A stretch of 64,000 bases of DNA from Branchiostoma floridae. Lineage: Eukaryota > Chordata > Leptocardii > Amphioxiformes > Branchiostomatidae. The DNA lies in assembly GCF_000003815.2 (NCBI RefSeq), contig NC_049986.1:10154369-10218368 (forward strand), in the 5' to 3' direction. Both the position numbers and the translations under genes were made by a program. Below are positions 44,456-55,610 of this stretch, piece after piece. Position 1 is the first letter of the stretch. Every line of letters begins with the position of its first letter. The notes beneath the pieces were generated by a model, which made no database searches, was not told the origin of the DNA, and saw nothing but the letters and a program-made list of their open reading frames with translations.

Positions 44456-46082
44456 AATGAACCACACTTTAAATTGTGACAATCTACTGCATAGTCTCTC
44501 TCTCTGTCAGTCAGTCTAATGAGTCTATACAGACTATGACACTTACCTACTGCATAGTAGTCCGATACAATACCACCACATACCAAGACAGAGATACAAA
44601 TGTAAATTCATTGTAATATCTTCGTGTCTTGTATATATATGCATTGTGTATATATATGTGTGAGTAAGTCCATTTATATACAAAGCCCTGCAAAAACGAG
44701 AAAATACCCTACTTTCCTGAAGCAGCATACCATTATTGACAAATGTTCTAGAGTGCGAACATACCGTTGGCTTGATTTTTGTACTGTTATTGATAAACTA
44801 CATTAATTCTTTACAATCGTGACATATATCATTACGTATTAGCAGCACATGTACTTAAAATTCGATGTATGTACAAAAGATTCTGTTTGTGGTGTATCCA
44901 ACGTCCATTGGCGTTTCAAAATTAATCCCCATCCATGTAAACAACACTACTAACTGTCTCTGTTTTAGACCAGGTTTGACTGTGGACAATTGGCAAGAAT
45001 GACAATCAACTGACTCTTCTGCTTCGCTCTTGTTATTTTTAGCCCCAAAACACAGCCGGCACGCCATGACCTGAATCGAACAGTTTTCAAACAGGTTTTC
45101 TATGCAGTTTAGATCGCTCCGCGGTCCTTAGCAACACGTTGCTAAGGAAATGCTTGTCGCGCGTCAGGTGGATGGAATTTCATCCGAGTTTTACAGCTAC
45201 TTTAGACCTGATTGGCGGCCTTTCTACCAAGATTGCGTTATATTTGTCACAGGGGAACATCATGTAATAATCTCTATATGATACATTTTTTAATAACTAT
45301 TATGTCTAGTTTCCTGATCATATTTGTTACACGATGAAATTGGCAAAATGGTGGTGCCATACTGAGCTAAATTTTGGACGAAATTGAATTTGGGCAAATG
45401 CATTACACATTCGATCCTTCTTTCAATGACTAGTGCGCCAGAATTGCTGAATCTTCTACTATACCTCTTGTGAAAATCTTGTTGGTTTGAAATCTAGGAA
45501 GGTTTGTAACTCAATGTTTACTGAGGTCACCTTTTCGACTGTTTTAAATCAAAATGTTGCAAGTCGCTGGTTTGTTTGATTCGAGTGCAGTCGACTTTTA
45601 ACACAAGTATCGGCACCAATATACCTCTCCAATGTTTTGAGGGAGACAAGTGTTTTGAAAGCCGATGCGTTTTATTCTGGAATCAAAATTATGTCATGAC
45701 TTCACGGAATATAGGGGCAAATGCAGAACGCCCTCAAAATCTATGATAAGTCATGTACTTCCAGAAACTAGAAGGTTTGCTCTTTCTTGCGCTGGAGATT
45801 TCCTGTTGGTTTGAAATTTACAACAGGTTCAAAACAAGCGGCAAGGTTACCCGAAAATCACCTGGTTTCGGGTCGTATTTGTTTCGGGTCCTATATGAGC
45901 TAAAAAGGAGGCTGAAATGCTGTGAATGACTTGAAGTTAATAAGATACTCAGCTGTATACTCCAGCGACAAGCTTTCTTGTGAGGGGTGTTGACGCACGG
46001 AGTCATGGAACGGACTATTTTCTCTCGCGGAAGGAAAGGAAAACTGCATAGAACTCTCGGCATGACGTGGCGGTAGCAGAAC
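44456..46082. other. spacer upstream of B2
   Basis: No supported gene. Contains a perfect 10-bp-arm palindrome CCTTAGCAAC/AC/GTTGCTAAGG at 45126-45147. Confidence 0.45.
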
Positions 46083-46200
46083 ACGTGAACGCTGCCGGTA
46101 TAATCTGTTCATTTTTTTACTCGGTCCCAAATCCGGTCTAAGGATTTTTTGGTTCCGTTTTTTTTTACCTGTCCAACAAGAAAAAAAAGGTTTTGTATCG
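46083..46200 (-). repeat. block duplicated from A1 3' flank
   Basis: Reverse complement resembles 16559-16675 (CTTTTCTTGTTGGAC, ACCGGATTT, AAATGAACAGATT, GGCGTTCAC). Its position marks the equivalent of the A1-B1 spacer in the minus arm. Confidence 0.65.
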
Positions 46201-46469
46201 GCACACCGCTCTGGTACCCACCGGGTAGCCTTGGAGGCTGACGACACACAAGCAGATAGAACCAACTTATCTGTTGACCAGCTGTGCGAATTTTTAGACA
46301 TTTGCGTAGTGTGTACCTCTTTCACGTAACATGATTTGAATTGTACTCCAAATGTTCAAGGAGTTTCGGAAAAACTCCGACCGATCTTTCAAAAATATGA
46401 AATGTGTCCAATTTGAAAATAAACTTAAAACTCAACCCTCAAGCCTTGGAAAGATATCGAGACCAATTC

Positions 46470-46700
46470 AATCTACAGTAAACTTACTTACTTCAATCTA
46501 CAGTAAAGACTCAAATGTACATGTGAAGAACCTAAACCGCAACAACACGTACATCGGCGAGACCAATCGGCCGCTAAAAAACTTCAAAGAACATTGCAAA
46601 CATAGCGCTAGCTAACGGCTACTCCTCTGACGTTTCCTCTGTTTCCAAAATACTATCCAGTTGTTTGAGTAACTGCTATTTGGCGTACTAGTATCTTATT
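46470..46700 (+). pseudogene. Penelope-like retroelement relic with GIY-YIG motif
   Basis: 46540-46610 encodes NNTYIGETNRPLKNFKEHCK, the start of a GIY-YIG endonuclease domain as found at the C-terminus of Penelope-like elements. One residue is missing in the Arg-X-X-Glu-His part. It is followed by a sequence similar to the foldback arm at 9921-9978. No reverse transcriptase part is present. Confidence 0.65.
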
Positions 46701-47085
46701 TTCTGCATATGTATAACTTAAACATTGGCGTAACAACGTTAATGCTCCCGGACTTAAGTCCCTTTCATCCTGCCAGCTTTATCAACGTGTCTAGTGTTCC
46801 GAGTGATACTCCAATGGTACTTCGATCCACTAAACAATCAATCAGGAATTATAAGCTAAGCTATACCCCCCCCCAAAAAAAAAATACGCAAAAATACTGT
46901 AATCATGAGACGCATCAACGTATACCAGAAAACGAATCTATGTATACAAAAATAATCCAGGCTTGAAAACAGTGAATTGACAGCACTGTTAACTGCAAAA
47001 CGCCCTTAGCGGACAAGAAAATTCAATACATTAATATCCATAAAATTTCTTCAAGTTATACTTCACGAGGAACGATTTGGCTTAC
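46701..47085. other. spacer, no gene
   Basis: AT-rich, with a C-run/A-run at 46866-46882. The A-receptor body expected after the 47-kb signal exon is absent. Confidence 0.45.
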
Positions 47086-47140
47086 CTTGGATATAAAACA
47101 GCGGCAAGACGGAGGCCGAGCGGCGGCGGCGGCGCCTCAT
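47086..47140 (-). CDS. 55-bp signal-peptide exon (A family), orphan or exon 1 of A4
   Basis: Minus strand ATG encodes MRRRRRRSASVLPLFYIQ with donor CAAG/GTAAGC. Length, phase and peptide match A1 and A2 exon 1, and the sequence after the donor matches that after A1 exon 1. The next compatible acceptor on this strand is A4 exon 2 at 39766, 7.3 kb away beyond B2. It may be used there, or be a leftover from a deleted receptor. Confidence 0.6.
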
Positions 47141-47282
47141 CCTCCGCCCGTTGTTCCGAGCAGCCTCGCCGAAAACTCCGAGTGGTGCGTGTTGTCCGAC
47201 CGGCCGCAAAGAATAAAGCTAGACGCCGATGGCGATGGGAATCAATTTGCGAGCTTTTATTGGTAAATTTCATTTATTTTTC

Positions 47283-47345
47283 AGAGTTACGATTGGCTGA
47301 AACTCACGTGACTCAAATTGGCTGTGATGCGCAAGTGACGCACTA
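47283..47345 (-). promoter_or_regulatory. conserved E-box + CCAAT block upstream of 47-kb exon
   Basis: Reverse complement has GAGTCACGTGAG and AGCCAATCGTAACTCT as upstream of A1 exon 1, with a second CCAAT (AGCCAATTTGAG) overlapping. Confidence 0.55.
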
Positions 47346-47399
47346 CAATTCTCTTATCTATATCTGATTTAGGCCATGTTGATTTTATATAAGGTCCTT

Positions 47400-48450
47400 G
47401 ATTTAATTTTATGTAACAATCACTCGGAAAGCCAAAAACTTATACGAGCGTGTGAAAGAGAAAGAGTTTGGCCAGAAAAAGTGGCCTTCATTGTAAGATC
47501 AAAGTGAACATGTTTTCTTTTTGTTTAATTCTGTTTTCTTTACCCAGGGTAGCCCAACTCAGTATACCACACTGCGCTTACAGTTGGGCCCTGGAGAACA
47601 CATGTGACATCAACACACACATAACTTACAAATATATATATACAAAATAGACCATTATCCATATTCATAATGCAGTACGGTCTCAAGTTGAGGTCGACAG
47701 TGTCGCTTGAAGAAAGAACTGGCTCAGAGCCGACCACTGTATGTGCAACGGATAGCCCTCTAGATCTTAGACTAACGTCACATTATCTTTACATAATCAG
47801 GAATATTAGCAGGAGTAGGAGGCAGGAAAATGATATGTTGCGTCGTGAGCTGCCTATTTGTGGCTGCTAACGTTATTATAAATAAGATCTTATGTAAGGC
47901 GGTCTGACAATATGAATCAATGAATGGATGGATGAAGACCTTTATTGCACGTTTGTAACAAACCGGACTAAGTACAGGTCCAATAGGACATGTTGAAGAT
48001 ATGTCTTGTTGGACATACGGGACAGGTGTCACAGCGTTCTCGCCGCCGCCGCCCCCCCGGGGGCGAAATCACTAGCGATCTCGTATTCCCATTATTGCAT
48101 ATACCCGAGTCTCGACGTAAGATGTATTTCATTGTATTCACCTGTCCTCAAGCAACCTATATATCTCCAATATGAAGTCTCTACTATGAATTGACCACAA
48201 AAGAACTATGTAATGTCTTTATTGATTAAGCAAATAAGGTATTCATTAGAATAATGCACATTTTGGTGTATGCACCTGGCCAAGAGGTATCTTCACCTCC
48301 AATATGACTGTTTTTTCTAGTATTTAGAAACTGATGCATTTACCCGTGTTTCTTAAGACTGGTACTTTACCAGTGTTTTGTAGCATTTAGCAACAGGTAT
48401 ATCAACTTGCGCGCAGATAGTGTTTATAATGAGAAACTATTATTCACTTG
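47400..48450. other. spacer, no gene recognised
   Basis: Contains a GC-rich patch (48026-48085, TGTCACAGCG then CCGCCGCCG and a C-run) with a similar inverted patch at 51450-51525. Short open frames lack support. Confidence 0.4.
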
Positions 48451-48454
48451 TGTT

Positions 48455-51110
48455 TTTACCTTCGCCGAGAAGGTTATATTTTGGGTAGCGTGTGTATGTT
48501 TACCTTCGCCAAGAAGGTTATATTTTGGGTAGCGTGTGTATGTGTGTATGTTTGTATGTTTCTATGTCTGTAGAAGACCACCATAACTCAAGAACGCCTG
48601 GATGGATTGTATTAATATTCGGTATCTGGGTAGGTCTTGTTGAGACCTAAAGACAATTAGATTCTGGGCCTCCTAGCGGCCTGTTACGGTACTGCAGCGG
48701 AACTTCCTGGTTTGATATTTCGAGTTTTGGACATGCTGCGGCAATGATTTTTAAGTGGTGGATAGCTCTTGATGTCGAGAGTAAGTGGTATAGGTTTGGG
48801 CCCCCTAGCGGCTTGTTTTGGAACTGCAGGGCAGGTTTAGTGTTAGACTTTGAAAGGGAATAACTCAAGAATGAGTTGACGGATTGTCATGATTTTTGGT
48901 ATGTAGATAGCTTAAGTGATGCTTCATATAATGACGTATTAATTATGCAAATTGGTATCTAATTTGCATTTATTAATTAGGAAATTTTATGAACACACTC
49001 AGTTCCATTATGGGACCATTGCAACATGATTGTGACATTTGTAACTGAGAAGGAGAAGAATATTGATTGATATATATTATGCAAAATAAAGACCTAATTT
49101 GCATAATTAATGAGAAAATGCTATAATTTTATTCTGGTAAATGACAGTAACTTCTTACTTATAGCATTTGGAAGTTATGTACAGGTGAACATCGTTGAAC
49201 ATTGATTATGCAAATGAGATCCTCATTTGCATAAATTATCAGAAAATGCGATTAAAGCCTTCTTTCTTAACATAGATTGTGTACAAGAATGCCTGGATGG
49301 ATTGTATTGATATTCGGTATGTGGGAAGGTCTAGATGAGACCTGGAAAGGATTAGATTTTGGGCCCCCTAGCAGGGTGTAACGGGACTGCAGCGGAACTT
49401 CCTGGTTTGATATCTCAAGTTCTGAACATGCTGCGGCTATGGTTATTGAGTGGTAGACAGCTCTTGATGCCGAAAGTAAGTGGTGTAAGTTTGGGCCCCC
49501 TAGCGGCTTGTTTTGGAACTGCAGGACAGGTTTAATGTCAGACTTTAAAAGGGAATAACTCAAGAAAGGATTAACGGATTGTTATGATTTTTGGTATGTA
49601 GATGTCTGAAGTTATGCTACATATAATGAAATAAAAATTATACAAATTTGTATGTAATTTGCATAATTCATTAGGAAATTTGGTTAATGCGCACAGTTCC
49701 ATTATGGGACCATTGCAACATGTAACATTTGTAACTGAGAAGGACAGGAATATTGATTGATGTATATTATGCAAAATAAAGACCTAATTTGCATAATTAA
49801 TGAGAAAATGCTATTATTTCATTGTGGTAAATGACAGGAAATTTTTACTTGTAGCATTTGGAAGTTATGTACAGGTGAACATCGTTGAACATCAATTATG
49901 CAAATGAGATCCTCATTTGCATAAATTAGCAGAAAATGCGATAAAAGCCTTCTTTCTTAACATTGATTGTGTACGTCTGCTGTCTGGTGGAGGAGATGAT
50001 CAGCTGATGTAATTTATGCAAATGAGGACCTTATTTGCATAATCAATGACAAACACAATTAATACAGCAGTTGTAAAGAAAGGTAGGCTTATTTGGCGAA
50101 GGTATGGGGTCATGGAACTCTTGTTCTATGTATGTTTCTATGTCTGTAGAAGACCATCATAACTCAAGAACGCCTGGATGGACTGTATTGATATTCGGTA
50201 TGTGGGTAGGTCTTGTTGAGACCTAAAAACGACTAGCGGCCAGTTATGGTATTGCAGCGGAACTTCCTGGTTTGATATTTCGAGTTCTGGACATGCTGCG
50301 GCAATGATTTTTAAGTGGTGGATAGCTCTTGATGCCGAGAGTAAGAGGTATAGGTTTGGGCCCCCTAGCGGCTTGTTTTGGAACTGCAGGGCAGGTTTAG
50401 TGTCAGATTTTGAAAGGGAATAACTCAAGAAGGAGCTGACGAATTGTCATGATTTTTGGTATGTACATAGCTTAAGTGATGCTTCATATAAATGATTATA
50501 TTTAAAGAAGCTTATCCCATACTACAACTCCTGTATTAGTTAGTTAAGCTATAGAACTGTAGTTATGTAGATGCCATACTTTGTACCTCGTACAATTGTT
50601 GTGCAATAAAGTTATACACATATAATCACATATCAATCATGCAAATCAGAATCTAATTTGCATAATTAATTAGGAAATCGTCAAAACACGTTCCGCTCCA
50701 TTATACGACCATTGCAACGTGTGGCATTTGTAACTGAGAAAGAGAAGAATGTTAATAGATATGTTATGCAAAATAAAGACCTAATTTGCATAATTAATGA
50801 GGAAATGCTATAATGGCATTGTGGCAAATGACGGGAAGTTTTTACTTGTGGCATTTGGAAGTTATATACAGGTGAACATAGTTGATTATGCAAATGATGA
50901 CCTAATTTGCATAAATTATCAGAAAATGCGCTAAAAACTTTTTTACATAGATTGTGTATGTCCCATTGTTTGGTGGAGAAGATGATCAAGTAATATAATT
51001 TATGCAAATGAGAATCTTATTTGCATAATCAATGACAAACAATTAATACAGCAGTTGTAAAGGGTAGAATCATTTGGCGAAGGTATGGGGTCGTGGAACT
51101 CTAGTTATAA
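48455..51110. repeat. three diverged tandem units with octamer palindromes
   Basis: GCCTGGATGGATTGTATT-type words start units at about 48593, 49285 and 50169. Each carries CCCCCTAGCGGCTTGTTTTG, CAGTTCCATTATGGGACC and ATGCAAAT palindromes (for example about 49203-49233). Spacing is about 690-1000 bp. The block starts ACCTTCGCCGAGAAGGTTAT and ends GGCGAAGGTATGGGGTCGTG. Non-coding; probably a transposon-derived array. A related fragment starts near 54225. Confidence 0.75.
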
Positions 51111-51810
51111 GTGCTTTGGAAATGTTTTCTGCACAAGAAAGAAAATACCGTGACGAATTGAAGACATATAGCTGACGTATTCCGTACCATATACGGTGTT
51201 GATTTATACGTTCACAATAGCATTGTTTTTTTTATGCCACCTCAGCCATGTCAGCTGCAATCAAACAAATGTCTTTTCAATGTAGTGTTTGCACCGAACA
51301 AGGTATGACATCTCTGCCATATAGGTACCAGGTAACACACCAACTTAATGTTACTTCCAGGTGCAGTAAAGTACCAGGTAGCGCACCTAATATGTAGTAA
51401 CCAGCTGCATGCTCTTGCGACCTCTCCGAGAAGTACTAGTAATGTTCTTGGGGGGGGGGGGGGGGGGGAAAACCCTAAAGGGGGGCGAAAACGCTAGGGG
51501 GGGGGGCTCGAGATCGCTGTGACACCGGGTATATATGTATATATATACACAAATGATGCCCACGAATATTCTCTTAACGCCTTGTTTAGTTTGGAGTCTT
51601 TTATATCATACTTTTCGTTCCCAAAAGCTGCCCGCTTTGGAAACGTGAAGCATACCTCATATGAGTAAAAAAAGAGAGCCTATGGCAAATCATGCATGCA
51701 ACAAAATATCGGGAAGGGAAGGGTCCCAGGCATACGGCCATCGTAACCCCTCCTTCTCCTATTGAGTTGGTTTACTTTGTTCTCTTGATAGGGAGAAAAG
51801 ATGCATGTCT
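51111..51810. other. spacer with poly-G tract
   Basis: A G-run of about 20 at 51449-51468 and further G-runs to about 51506, then part of an F1-like MITE end near 51615-51650. No gene. Confidence 0.45.
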
Positions 51811-52006
51811 TAAGGTTTAGTCACATTTCCAAAGCGGGGCCGACCAGGCAGCTTTCGGGAGCAAAAAGAATGACATCAAAATACATAAAACGACAGAATA
51901 AGATTCATAGGAATGACCTGTGTATATCTCTAGGTATACAGTTTAGGTTTTCGTTTCTTAAAACATCCCGGCTGGGCCCCGGTTTGGAAATGTGACCTAA
52001 ACCTTA
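51811..52006. mobile_element. MITE family F1, copy c
   Basis: TAAGGTTTAGTCACATTTCC at the left and GGAAATGTGACCTAAACCTT at the right are inverted, with GCGGGGCC / GGGCCCCGG subterminal parts. Best preserved copy. Confidence 0.85.
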
Positions 52007-52025
52007 ATCTTACTCATAACGCTAT

Positions 52026-52258
52026 CTACGGTCACCTTTCCAAACAGGAGCCCAGCCGAGTTGTTTGCGGAAACGAAAAATAAAAGTGTTTCTTTTTTTA
52101 AATATATATATAAAGAAAAAAAAATTATACATAAAGTATGCTCATGACCTTTCTGTGAATCGTGTTGTCTGCTTTGTTGTCTTTTTTTGGGGGTCAAAAT
52201 TTTTGTTCTCGAAAACTGCATGCCCGACCGGGCCCCTGTTTAGAAATGTGACCGTAGT
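52026..52258. mobile_element. MITE family F1, copy d
   Basis: CTACGGTCACCTTTCCAAAC and AGAAATGTGACCGTAG are inverted ends; the interior has GAAACGAAAAATAAAAGTG as in copy a. Only 19 bases from copy c. Confidence 0.85.
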
Positions 52259-52369
52259 CTTGACAGTAAAATGGCCTTCTTGTCTTGTTACATGACGAAT
52301 AAATGAAAGGAACAACGAACAAATAAACAAACAACAACTTCTTTCAGAAACTCTCGCAGACTCACGTAC

Positions 52370-52424
52370 CTTGTACATAATACAGCAGCAGGACGGCGGC
52401 CCAGTGGCGGCGGCGCTGTCTCAT
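52370..52424 (-). CDS. 55-bp signal-peptide exon (A family), orphan
   Basis: Minus strand encodes MRQRRRHWAAVLLLYYVQ with donor CAAG/GTACGT, identical in length and phase to the other copies. No ectodomain or TM exon follows on this strand before the 47-kb copy. Either the receptor body was deleted or the exon is spliced to a distant acceptor. Confidence 0.6.
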
Positions 52425-52800
52425 CCTCCCCCCGAGGCGTTGCTCAACCACCCTCGCAGATAACAAAAAGTGAGCGTTCGGCATGCAAAAGAAAAACACT
52501 TTCATTCCCAAAATAAGCTTCCCTTTTTGGCTTTAACTCAATGAAACCGTGCGTCATATGCGAGGCACATAGTCAAAGCAGTTAATATAATCAGTACACC
52601 ATTCAAAAATACACAATTGCATGTAATGAAGCTTCTATACGGCCAAATCATCTTCATTTGTTCATCATTCATTGATAGTGTTTCAAAGTATCTTGCTTGT
52701 GTATTTTGCTTTTGTAATCCACCATACATCTATACGCAATTTGTGAGCGATTGAAAGAACAGATTCCATGATGCCTATGAGACGAAATATCACTTTTACG
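52425..52800. other. upstream flank of 52-kb exon
   Basis: Contains GACGCACGGTTTC near 52545-52560, weakly like the A1 upstream block; no clear CCAAT or E-box. No gene. Confidence 0.35.
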
Positions 52801-53360
52801 NNNNNNNNNNNNNNNNNNNNNNNNNNNNNNNNNNNNNNNNNNNNNNNNNNNNNNNNNNNNNNNNNNNNNNNNNNNNNNNNNNNNNNNNNNNNNNNNNNNN
52901 NNNNNNNNNNNNNNNNNNNNNNNNNNNNNNNNNNNNNNNNNNNNNNNNNNNNNNNNNNNNNNNNNNNNNNNNNNNNNNNNNNNNNNNNNNNNNNNNNNNN
53001 NNNNNNNNNNNNNNNNNNNNNNNNNNNNNNNNNNNNNNNNNNNNNNNNNNNNNNNNNNNNNNNNNNNNNNNNNNNNNNNNNNNNNNNNNNNNNNNNNNNN
53101 NNNNNNNNNNNNNNNNNNNNNNNNNNNNNNNNNNNNNNNNNNNNNNNNNNNNNNNNNNNNNNNNNNNNNNNNNNNNNNNNNNNNNNNNNNNNNNNNNNNN
53201 NNNNNNNNNNNNNNNNNNNNNNNNNNNNNNNNNNNNNNNNNNNNNNNNNNNNNNNNNNNNNNNNNNNNNNNNNNNNNNNNNNNNNNNNNNNNNNNNNNNN
53301 NNNNNNNNNNNNNNNNNNNNNNNNNNNNNNNNNNNNNNNNNNNNNNNNNNNNNNNNNNNN
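52801..53360. other. assembly gap (560 N)
   Basis: Run of N. Any reading frame crossing it is meaningless. Confidence 0.99.
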
Positions 53361-54720
53361 GGTCGTAATATAGACTTTTTGCAACTCATGATCCACTACT
53401 CACTGAGTCACATGTTCTATCTGCATAACTTGAGGTTATAGAAGAGGTGGGTTGCTTATTCTTTGAAAGAGACTGGAGTTGGATAGTTGAAAAATTGGAT
53501 AATTGAGATATTGCTGACCACAAATAAGCGGGATCCCAGACAGACAGACACACCTAACACAATACCTCCATTTTTGATGGACGTTAGACAAACGCAACAA
53601 AACATCTTGGCTCAGAACTAAAAGCCAACGAACAGATACAAATAACAGCGAAGTTTCATCACTTGCCCTCGAGAATTCACGCCCCCTTTACAATTTGTCA
53701 AAAAATGGACATGTACACTGAATATTTTGCTCGGTTTTCTATGATCATCTGATAACTTTCCATTGTGAAGTGTGATCATTAACATATCAATTAGGAGTTT
53801 TCGTCTAAAAGCTGGTAAAATGCTCGTCTAGTCAGTGCATGATCATGAGTAACTGTTACCTTGCATTCTCATAACCTAGATGTCTAACCTACATCTATAT
53901 ATGTACGTGTAACTTGCCAAACAGTCTGACTACGCGTTATTTTCTAAAACGGTCACATTTTACAGCCAGACATTTTACAGAAATATTTTGCCGCCAACCC
54001 CTTAACGTAGAATTCACAATTCCTTTTATTGAAAACGTATGTTATATCATATGATCAATATTTTTGCGTATCAATTAAAAGCATGAGCGGCGACATACAT
54101 CACAAACTCGTCCATTTCGATATGAAAGGAAACAACTGTAGCTAATTGTAAATCGCAAAAAAAATATCCTATAGTATTAAAAGATATAGAAAAAAGAATA
54201 TCTTTAATTTGTTATAATACTTTCAACAAGAAGGTTATACATCCGGGCTGTTTGTCTGTGTATATGTCTGTCTGTGCGTCTATCTGACCTATCTGTTAGT
54301 TTGTTTGATTGGTAACAGCAAAACCGCCATAAACTTGGCGGATGGATATTAGCAATACAAATGTTAATTGGATTGATATTGGAAAAATCAGTCGGAAGAA
54401 ATTATCATCCTTTCTTTTCAACATAAATCAAGCAATTATCAGCATCATATTATGTGTGTAATCAATGAGGAAAAGCTAAATTAGTCTTCCTTGCTTACAT
54501 GTACTTTGATTCATACTTTGGACAAGGAACTCCCTCCTTGCTTTGGACAACTCGTGTGCGAGTATTTGGGTTGTGGAATTGATATATATTAGTTTATGCA
54601 ACTATAGGACTATATATATCCAACCAAGGAGGAACTTTTGTAATACACCATTTGGTGACGGTTTGACGTCTCTGAACTCTTAACTGTACATATTTGTCCA
54701 TTTCAATACAGTATCAACTT
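53361..54720. other. spacer, no gene
   Basis: AT-rich. A fragment related to the 48-51 kb repeat starts near 54225 (AACAAGAAGGTTATACATCC). Confidence 0.4.
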
Positions 54721-54744
54721 TTTTTCAAAGATGCCAAATAAGGG

Positions 54745-54810
54745 TAGAGTGATGTCACGTGATTCAAGATGGCGGCGCCCAGCGAAAAGTTTTCGGTTTG
54801 CTGAACGCCC
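54745..54810 (+). promoter_or_regulatory. probable GEMIN4 promoter core with YY1 site and uORF
   Basis: CAAGATGGCGGC (54765-54776) is a classic YY1 site, usually placed at transcription starts of housekeeping genes, preceded by TCACGTGA. The ATG inside it opens a 12-codon frame (54769-54804) ending TGA, so it would act as an upstream ORF rather than the start. Placement is inferred from the downstream acceptor at 55996. Confidence 0.5.
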
Positions 54811-55392
54811 AACGTCAAGTTTGTAACTTTCTGTCCATAAAAACCGTTTTGCTGTTATGAAGTAGACACGAGGCACTGTCGAGAACGTAGTGACGTTTTG
54901 GCTACCAGTTCTATTTTGTTTCCTTAACCCCTGAATCTTTTCACAAGGTTTGTTCGTCCCGGATGAAGTGGGGAGGGGGGCGGTGGTACTATACGGCCCC
55001 TGAAGCGCGGAATTTGATTTTAGTACAAGTTTGTCAGGATAATTTGAGAGAGAATGGGAGAGAGAGACCTAGACAAGTAGGAATTCTATCGATATATTTT
55101 TTCAAGGCAGGTACAGCTAGCCTAACAATTTGTGTTCTTCCTTGAACATATCACACAAATAAGGTCTGTGCTCTGAATCACATGCAAAAATTTATGTAGC
55201 TGTCTCGATGGTTAGCAGGCAGGCTTTTAGCCAGGCACTATAGCTAGACGCACTGAAGACACATTTACACTTGGGAGCATATCCTCTGCAAGTATGAAAT
55301 TCTGATAGACCAGGGATGCCAAATTATAGGTCACTCATGTACACACAGTCTTCTAAGAGTGACCTCTCTGACTTAATTTTGCCCCTCAGGAT

Positions 55393-55610
55393 ATACTGTA
55401 AATGTATTTAAGTTCGCGGGGATTTAATTTCGCGGTAGCGGGAAAAATGACTTTTCGCGGTGGATTTAAGTTCGCGGTTATAACACCATAGACTGCAATC
55501 TACAGTAATATCATAATAGAAAAATGTTCGCGGTGGTTTTAAATTCGCGGTGAAGTGGTCACCGCGAAAACCGCGAACATTAATCCACCGCGAACATTTC
55601 TGCATATTTA
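55393..55610. mobile_element. TTCGCGG MITE, copy 1
   Basis: Repeated inverted TTCGCGGTGG / CCACCGCGAA words with TACTGTAAATG at the left end. A diverged copy is at 56631-56828. Confidence 0.7.

Noticed and set aside
44855-45067. Small Cys-containing frame (CRLCFGAKN...CHSC)
   Set aside because: Two CxxC pairs look zinc-finger-like but spacing fits no family I know, and there is no support from splice sites or flanks.
45900-46325. 141-aa open frame on the minus strand
   Set aside because: No domain, no signal peptide or TM pattern, no splice context. It overlaps the block shared with the A1 3' flank, where the frame is not kept.
52683-53396. Long open frames across 52801-53360
   Set aside because: They consist of N. 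No information.
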